Program-made: the position numbers and the translations under genes
Source: an uncultured Opitutia bacterium
GTDB taxonomy: Bacteria > Verrucomicrobiota > Verrucomicrobiia > Opitutales > UBA953
Assembly: GCA_903925205.1 (NCBI GenBank)
Contig: CAIYEN010000141.1
Coordinates: forward strand, 1-55,084
Length of the DNA stretch: 55,084 nt
Direction: 5' to 3'
Shown here: positions 51,058 through 55,084 of the stretch, one piece after another
Numbering within the stretch: position 1 is the stretch's first letter
How the letters are laid out: each line of letters begins with the position of its first letter
Notes under the pieces: generated by a model
Database searches by the model: none
What the model was told of the DNA's origin: nothing
What the model saw: only the letters and a program-made list of their open reading frames with translations

Positions 51058-51969
51058 ATGTCCCCCCAAGAGCTAAAGAAAGTCCTGTCCTCCGGCCTCC
51101 TGTCTTTTCCGATCACCGATTTCTTGGCGAACGGAGATTTTGACGCCGCTGGCTATGCCAAGCGCCTCCAATGGCTCGCCCCTTACGGCGCCACGGCTCT
51201 CTTCGCGGCTGGCGGCACGGGTGAGTTCTTCTCCCTCGAACCCAAGGAATACTCCTCCGTAATCAAGACCGCCGTCGATACGTGCGACGGGCTCGTCCCC
51301 ATCCTCGCTGGCGCCGGTGGCCCGACCCGCGTCGCCATCCAATACGCCCAAGAGGCCGAACGCCTCGGCGCCAAGGGCATCCTCCTCCTCCCCCACTACC
51401 TCACCGAGACCAATCAAGATGGGGTCGCCGCGCACGTCGCCCAGGTCTGTAAGTCGGTCAAAATCGGGGTCGTCGTCTATAATCGCAACGTCTGCCGTCT
51501 GCAGCCGCACCACCTCGAGAAGCTCGCCGCCAACCACCCGAATCTCATCGGTTATAAAGACGGCTTCGGTGACATCGAACTCATGGTTTCAATCCGCCGC
51601 CGGATGGGCGATCGCTTCAGCTACCTCGGCGGCCTGCCGACCGCGGAAGTCTATGCCGCCGCCTACAAGGCCATGGGCGTCCCCGTTTACTCATCGGCGG
51701 TCTTCAACTTCATCCCGCAAACGGCGATGGACTTCTACCACGCCATCGCGGCAGACGATGTTGCCACCCAGAATCGCCTGCTCGACACCTTCTTCCTGCC
51801 CTACTTGGAGATTCGTAATAAGAGCGCAGGCTACGCGGTCAGCATCATCAAGGCTGGGGCGACCATTGTCGGCCATAGCGCCGGCCCCGTGCGCGCGCCC
51901 TTGACCGACCTCAAGCCGGCGGAAGTCGAGCAACTCGCCGCCCTCATCGCCCAAGCGGGCGTCAAGTAA
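51058..51969 (+). CDS. kdgD: 5-dehydro-4-deoxyglucarate dehydratase
   Basis: DapA-family lyase converting 5-dehydro-4-deoxy-D-glucarate to 2,5-dioxopentanoate, CO2 and water. The 303-residue product matches KdgD along its full length: [57 protein letters not shown] with the catalytic Tyr, and [18 protein letters not shown] with the Schiff-base Lys167, then [18 protein letters not shown]. The decarboxylating type rather than DapA itself is shown by these specific segments. ATG at 51058; the frame stays open upstream through the leader but has no homology. First gene of the glucarate operon. Confidence 0.95.
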   Translation: MSPQELKKVLSSGLLSFPITDFLANGDFDAAGYAKRLQWLAPYGATALFAAGGTGEFFSLEPKEYSSVIKTAVDTCDGLVPILAGAGGPTRVAIQYAQEAERLGAKGILLLPHYLTETNQDGVAAHVAQVCKSVKIGVVVYNRNVCRLQPHHLEKLAANHPNLIGYKDGFGDIELMVSIRRRMGDRFSYLGGLPTAEVYAAAYKAMGVPVYSSAVFNFIPQTAMDFYHAIAADDVATQNRLLDTFFLPYLEIRNKSAGYAVSIIKAGATIVGHSAGPVRAPLTDLKPAEVEQLAALIAQAGVK

Positions 51970-51977
51970 GCCGTCCC

Positions 51978-53264
51978 TTGCAGGAGTTCGCGCCCAGTTC
52001 ACCGGACAACCTCCGCACCGCCGTCACCAAGGTGATGTGGCGCGTGCTGCCGTTGTTCGTGGTGATGTTCATCGTGAACTACGTGGACCGGGTGAACATC
52101 AGTTTCATCAAGGAGCACCTCCACCAAGACCTTGGCCTAAACGACGAAGCCTTCGGCCTAGGGGCTGGCCTGTTCTTCATCGGCTACGCCGTCTTTGAAG
52201 TTCCCTCCAACCTGATCCTCCAGCGCCTCGGGGCCCGCCGCTGGCTGGCCAGCATCGCGCTCCTCTGGGGCGCCATGGCCGCGTGCATGGCTTTCGTCCA
52301 GACCGCCCAGCAGTTCTACTGGATGCGCTTCCTCCTCGGCGCGGCCGAAGCCGGCTTCTTCCCTGGGGTCATCTATTATCTGACCCGTTGGCTCCCCGCC
52401 GCCCACCGCGGCAAGGCCATTGCCGTCTTCCTGAGCGGCTCCGCCATCGCTTCGGTCCTCTCTGGGCCGCTCTCCGGCTACCTGCTCCAATTCCAGCCTT
52501 ATGGACTCAAGGGCTGGCAATTCATGATCGTCACCGAAGGGGCCTTCTCCGTGGGGCTCGCGGTCTTTACTTGGCTCTGGCTCGACTCGTTGCCGCAGGA
52601 CGCCCGCTGGCTCTCTGACGCGGAACGCCAAGCCCTGACCACAACCCTGGAGACCGAAGCCACGGCCGCGAGCCAAGCCGACCGACCGAGCTTCTGGGCG
52701 CTCCTCGGCGACGTGCAGATTCTGCTCTTCTGCGGCATCTACTTCGCCATTCAACTGACGATTTACGCGGCGACCTTCTGGCTCCCGACCATCATCCGTT
52801 CGATGGGGGTATTGAGTGAGATGCAGGTCGGTTGCCTCAACTCCCTGCCCTGGCTCATCTCCATCGTCGGCATGGTGGCCGCCGCCCACGGAGCCGCGCG
52901 CTGGAAGCACCCGCAAGCCTGGGTCTCCGGGGCGCTGCTCGTCGCTGGGCTGGGCATGTTCCTCGCCACGACCGGCGGGCCTATCTTTGCCTTTGTGGCG
53001 ATTTGCTTTGCCGCCTTGGGCTTCAAGTCGGCCGCATCCCTCTTCTGGCCAATCCCCCAAGGCTACCTCGACGCACGCATCGCCGCCGCCGTCATCGCAC
53101 TCATCAACTCACTCGGCAACCTTGGGGGCTTCGTCGCCCCCTACACCTTCGGGTGGCTCAAAGAACATACGGGTTCGATTCAAGGCGGCCTCTATGCCCT
53201 CGCCCTGAGTTCCCTCCTCGCCGCGGGCGTCGTCTTCCTCGTCCGGACTAAACCCAAGGCTTAA
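51978..53264 (+). CDS. MFS transporter, probable aldarate (glucarate/galactarate) importer
   Basis: A 428-residue major-facilitator protein of the anion:cation symporter type with 12 hydrophobic segments. The first helix has VVMFIVNYVDRVNISF, the next GLFFIGYAVFEVPSNLILQRLGARRW (the family A motif region), and RFLLGAAEAGFFPGVIYYLTRWLPAAHRGKA, which is typical of the sugar-acid and tartrate branch. Specificity for glucarate is inferred from position between kdgD and gudD. The start is TTG at 51978, 8 nt after kdgD; an ATG at 52035 would drop 19 residues ahead of helix 1. Confidence 0.9.
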   Translation: MQEFAPSSPDNLRTAVTKVMWRVLPLFVVMFIVNYVDRVNISFIKEHLHQDLGLNDEAFGLGAGLFFIGYAVFEVPSNLILQRLGARRWLASIALLWGAMAACMAFVQTAQQFYWMRFLLGAAEAGFFPGVIYYLTRWLPAAHRGKAIAVFLSGSAIASVLSGPLSGYLLQFQPYGLKGWQFMIVTEGAFSVGLAVFTWLWLDSLPQDARWLSDAERQALTTTLETEATAASQADRPSFWALLGDVQILLFCGIYFAIQLTIYAATFWLPTIIRSMGVLSEMQVGCLNSLPWLISIVGMVAAAHGAARWKHPQAWVSGALLVAGLGMFLATTGGPIFAFVAICFAALGFKSAASLFWPIPQGYLDARIAAAVIALINSLGNLGGFVAPYTFGWLKEHTGSIQGGLYALALSSLLAAGVVFLVRTKPKA

Positions 53265-53285
53265 ACCCTCATCCCCCTTTCTTCG

Positions 53286-54611
53286 ATGTCCTCACCTCTG
53301 ATTCAATCCGTCCGAGTCGTCCCGGTCGCCGGCCACGACAGCATGCTGCTCAACCTGAGCGGCGCGCACGGCCCGTTCTTCACGCGCAACATCGTCCTCA
53401 TCACCGACAACTCCGGCCACACCGGCCTCGGCGAAGTCCCCGGCGGTGAGAAAATTCGGCAGACGGTCGAGGACGCGACGGCGTTACTCCTTGGACAACC
53501 CATCGCCGACTACGCGTCGTTGTTAGCCAAGGTCAGCGCCGCGTTCTCCGATCGTGATGCGGGGGGCCGCGGCCTGCAGACCTTCGACCTGCGCGTGACC
53601 ATCCACGCCGTGACGGCGATTGAATCCGCCCTCCTCGACTTACTCGGCCAGTTCCAGCAAAAGCCGGTGGCCGCCCTGCTGGGTAAAGGCCAACAGCGCT
53701 CCGAGGTCGAGATGCTCGGCTACCTCTTCTTCATCGGTGACCGCCGCCAGACGACCCTCGGTTATCGCGATGAGTCCACGTCCCCGCATGCGTGGCATCG
53801 TCTCCGCAATGAAGAGGCCTTAACGCCCGCGAGCATCGTCCAGCAGGCCGAGGCCGCCCAGGAGCGTTTCGGCTTCCAAGACTTCAAACTTAAGGGCGGC
53901 GTCCTGAGTGCAGCCCGCGAGGTCGAAGCCGTCCGTGCCCTGGCTGCCCGCTTCCCGCAGGCCCGCATCACCCTCGACCCGAATGGCGCGTGGCTCCTCA
54001 AGGACGCGGTCGCTGCCTGCCAGAATCTCCAAGGCGTCCTCGCCTACGCCGAAGACCCTTGCGGTGCCGAAGGTGGCTTCTCTGGGCGCGAGATTATGGC
54101 GGAATTCAAAAAGGCCACGGGCCTGCGCACCGCGACCAACATGGTGGCCACCGATTGGCGCCAACTGGAGCACGCCCTGAAACTCGAAGCCGTGGACATC
54201 CCTCTCGCGGACCCGCACTTCTGGACCATGCAGGGCTCGGTCCAGGTTGCCCAGGTTTGCTCGGAACGCGGGCTCACCTGGGGCTCGCACTCCAATAACC
54301 ACTTCGACATCTCACTGGCGATGTTCACGCATGTCGGCGCCGCCGCCCCAGGCGACGTCACCGCGATGGATACGCATTGGATCTGGCAAGAAGGCCAGCG
54401 ACTCACCCAGGAGCCGTTACTGATTAAGGGCGGGAAGATTAAGGTACCGCAACAACCCGGCCTCGGCGTCGCTATCGACCCCGGGCAACTCGAAGCCGCC
54501 CACCAACTCTACCTTAAGCTCCCCTCTGGTTCCCGCGACGACGCCGTTGCCATGCAATTCCTCGTCCCTGGCTGGAAGTTTGATCCGAAGCGCCCAGCGC
54601 TGGTTAGGTAG
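53286..54611 (+). CDS. gudD: Glucarate dehydratase
   Basis: Enolase-superfamily enzyme that dehydrates D-glucarate (and L-idarate) to 5-dehydro-4-deoxyglucarate. The 441-residue product has the KxK catalytic motif FKLKGG (Lys201, Lys203), the Mg2+ ligands Asp231 in TLDPNGAW and Glu256 in YAEDPCG, the [12 protein letters not shown] segment with the third ligand, and [13 protein letters not shown] with the catalytic His. The N-terminal capping domain contains [22 protein letters not shown]. This is GudD rather than mandelate racemase or galactarate dehydratase by these motifs. It feeds KdgD and closes the operon; a semialdehyde dehydrogenase is needed elsewhere. Confidence 0.96.
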   Translation: MSSPLIQSVRVVPVAGHDSMLLNLSGAHGPFFTRNIVLITDNSGHTGLGEVPGGEKIRQTVEDATALLLGQPIADYASLLAKVSAAFSDRDAGGRGLQTFDLRVTIHAVTAIESALLDLLGQFQQKPVAALLGKGQQRSEVEMLGYLFFIGDRRQTTLGYRDESTSPHAWHRLRNEEALTPASIVQQAEAAQERFGFQDFKLKGGVLSAAREVEAVRALAARFPQARITLDPNGAWLLKDAVAACQNLQGVLAYAEDPCGAEGGFSGREIMAEFKKATGLRTATNMVATDWRQLEHALKLEAVDIPLADPHFWTMQGSVQVAQVCSERGLTWGSHSNNHFDISLAMFTHVGAAAPGDVTAMDTHWIWQEGQRLTQEPLLIKGGKIKVPQQPGLGVAIDPGQLEAAHQLYLKLPSGSRDDAVAMQFLVPGWKFDPKRPALVR

Positions 54612-54720
54612 GGCGAACCTCTTTGTGCGGTCCTATCTACCGCGAAGAGAGACTATGAAAAAGGGGACCGGGGACCGGAAGGATGGCAGGGGGAGAACCT
54701 GTATCTGTTTAATAGGGGGC

Positions 54721-55068
54721 ACGTGGGCATGGTGACAGGGTGACAAGGGGTTGGGCCGAAGAAGATTACAGAATACGGAGTACAGATTACGGAGCTGGTG
54801 AGGGGATAAATTGATAAGGGGTTGGGCGGCGGCTCTGCCGCGCCCACTTTCCGCCCCCTTTCGCTCCCCTTTCACCCTGCCTTGGGTAACGTCGGCCTGC
54901 ATCGAGGTAGGGGCACGATTTATCGTGCACTCCCCACTAGGAGGGCGCGGCGCAGCCACGCCCCTACCTGTTTTGGTATTTACCTTTGCACAGGCAGTAG
55001 GCCGATTTGCACTTTTGCACCCCCTGGCCATCCAGTCCCATTGTCCCCTCGCGGCCTAATGGGCCGCG
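54721..55068 (+). repeat. Composite palindromic repeat C
   Basis: The last 473 nt after gudD contain no gene. Modules: a CATGGTGACA / GACAAGGGGTT entry sequence (54729-54752), short tandem-like TTACAGAATACGGAG and TACAGATTACGGAG units (54766-54794), GCGGC-TCT-GCCGC (54830-54842), a three-hairpin unit with outer stem GGTAGGGGC/GCCCCTACC (54906-54914 and 54960-54968), the 65-nt segment shared with copy B (54948-55012), and CGCGGCC-TAATG-GGCCGCG (55050-55068). The window ends in AAAAAAGCCCC, possibly half of another terminator. Confidence 0.9.
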
Positions 55069-55084
55069 CCCACAAAAAAGCCCC

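Noticed and set aside
46283-55084. CRISPR array
   Set aside because: The repeats are palindromic modules of different lengths without regular spacing or unique spacers, and there are no cas genes.

Overview
The window is a high-GC, densely packed bacterial chromosome segment with no insertion sequences, phage genes, rRNA or CRISPR array. The most likely source is a Verrucomicrobiota bacterium, probably an Opitutae-type lineage. The main reasons are a large secreted PVC-type propeller/HEAT/cytochrome c protein next to a sulfatase, a DksA-like protein with a long Lys/Ala/Pro-rich N-terminus, a degenerate FmdB-like protein, a gliding-type (Gld) ABC exporter followed by a DUF4340 protein, and pyrimidine-rich leaders that mostly lack a Shine-Dalgarno sequence. 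This assignment is inferred from gene content and was not checked by phylogeny.

Layout. 1-5.1 kb: translation genes (trmD-rplS, rpsP, tRNA-Tyr, rpsT) around a reverse-strand block holding an OppBC-type permease pair, a small lipoprotein, a DCC-family protein and an FmdB-like protein. 5.1-15 kb: a pseudouridine-synthase-like protein without the catalytic Asp, a reverse ileS / DksA-like / lspA / flavin reductase operon, and a reverse trpS operon carrying two unrecognised envelope proteins. 15-21 kb: a MscS channel, a four-gene Gld-type ABC export system and a stand-alone nuoA. 21-26 kb (mostly reverse): an esterase-like hydrolase, class I fumarase, YgfZ, pgpA and pgsA, with coaD diverging. 26-34 kb: tig-clpP-clpX protein quality control running directly into hisA, then hisD and a convergent hisN, with two small envelope genes between. 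34-46 kb: a secreted propeller protein, DUF2071 and HAD proteins, an acetyl-CoA synthetase with an N-terminal membrane segment, two periplasmic thioredoxins, a Tat-type lipoprotein, a two-domain PPK2, mutY, and the tandem RNase HIII / RNase HII genes. 46-55 kb: an accessory carbohydrate region with a cytochrome-dehydrogenase-like protein, a sulfatase, and a complete-looking D-glucarate operon (kdgD, MFS transporter, gudD).

How the genes work together. The glucarate operon should import D-glucarate (or a close aldarate), dehydrate it with GudD and convert the product to 2,5-dioxopentanoate with KdgD. The final semialdehyde dehydrogenase is not in the window. The neighbouring sulfatase and cytochrome protein fit a polysaccharide-degrading lifestyle. 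tig, clpP and clpX form a folding/proteolysis unit. pgsA and pgpA are successive steps to phosphatidylglycerol. lspA serves the lipoproteins.

The most unusual feature is a family of composite palindromic intergenic repeats found only in the last 9 kb (46.3, 50.8 and 54.9 kb). They are assembled from shared modules, include a three-hairpin unit whose stems are kept while loops change, and contain a 65-nt near-identical direct repeat on both sides of the glucarate operon. Other notable points are the membrane-anchored acetyl-CoA synthetase, repeated loss of zinc ligands (IleRS, DksA-like, FmdB-like), and hairpins placed before rpsT and at the PPK2 start codon.
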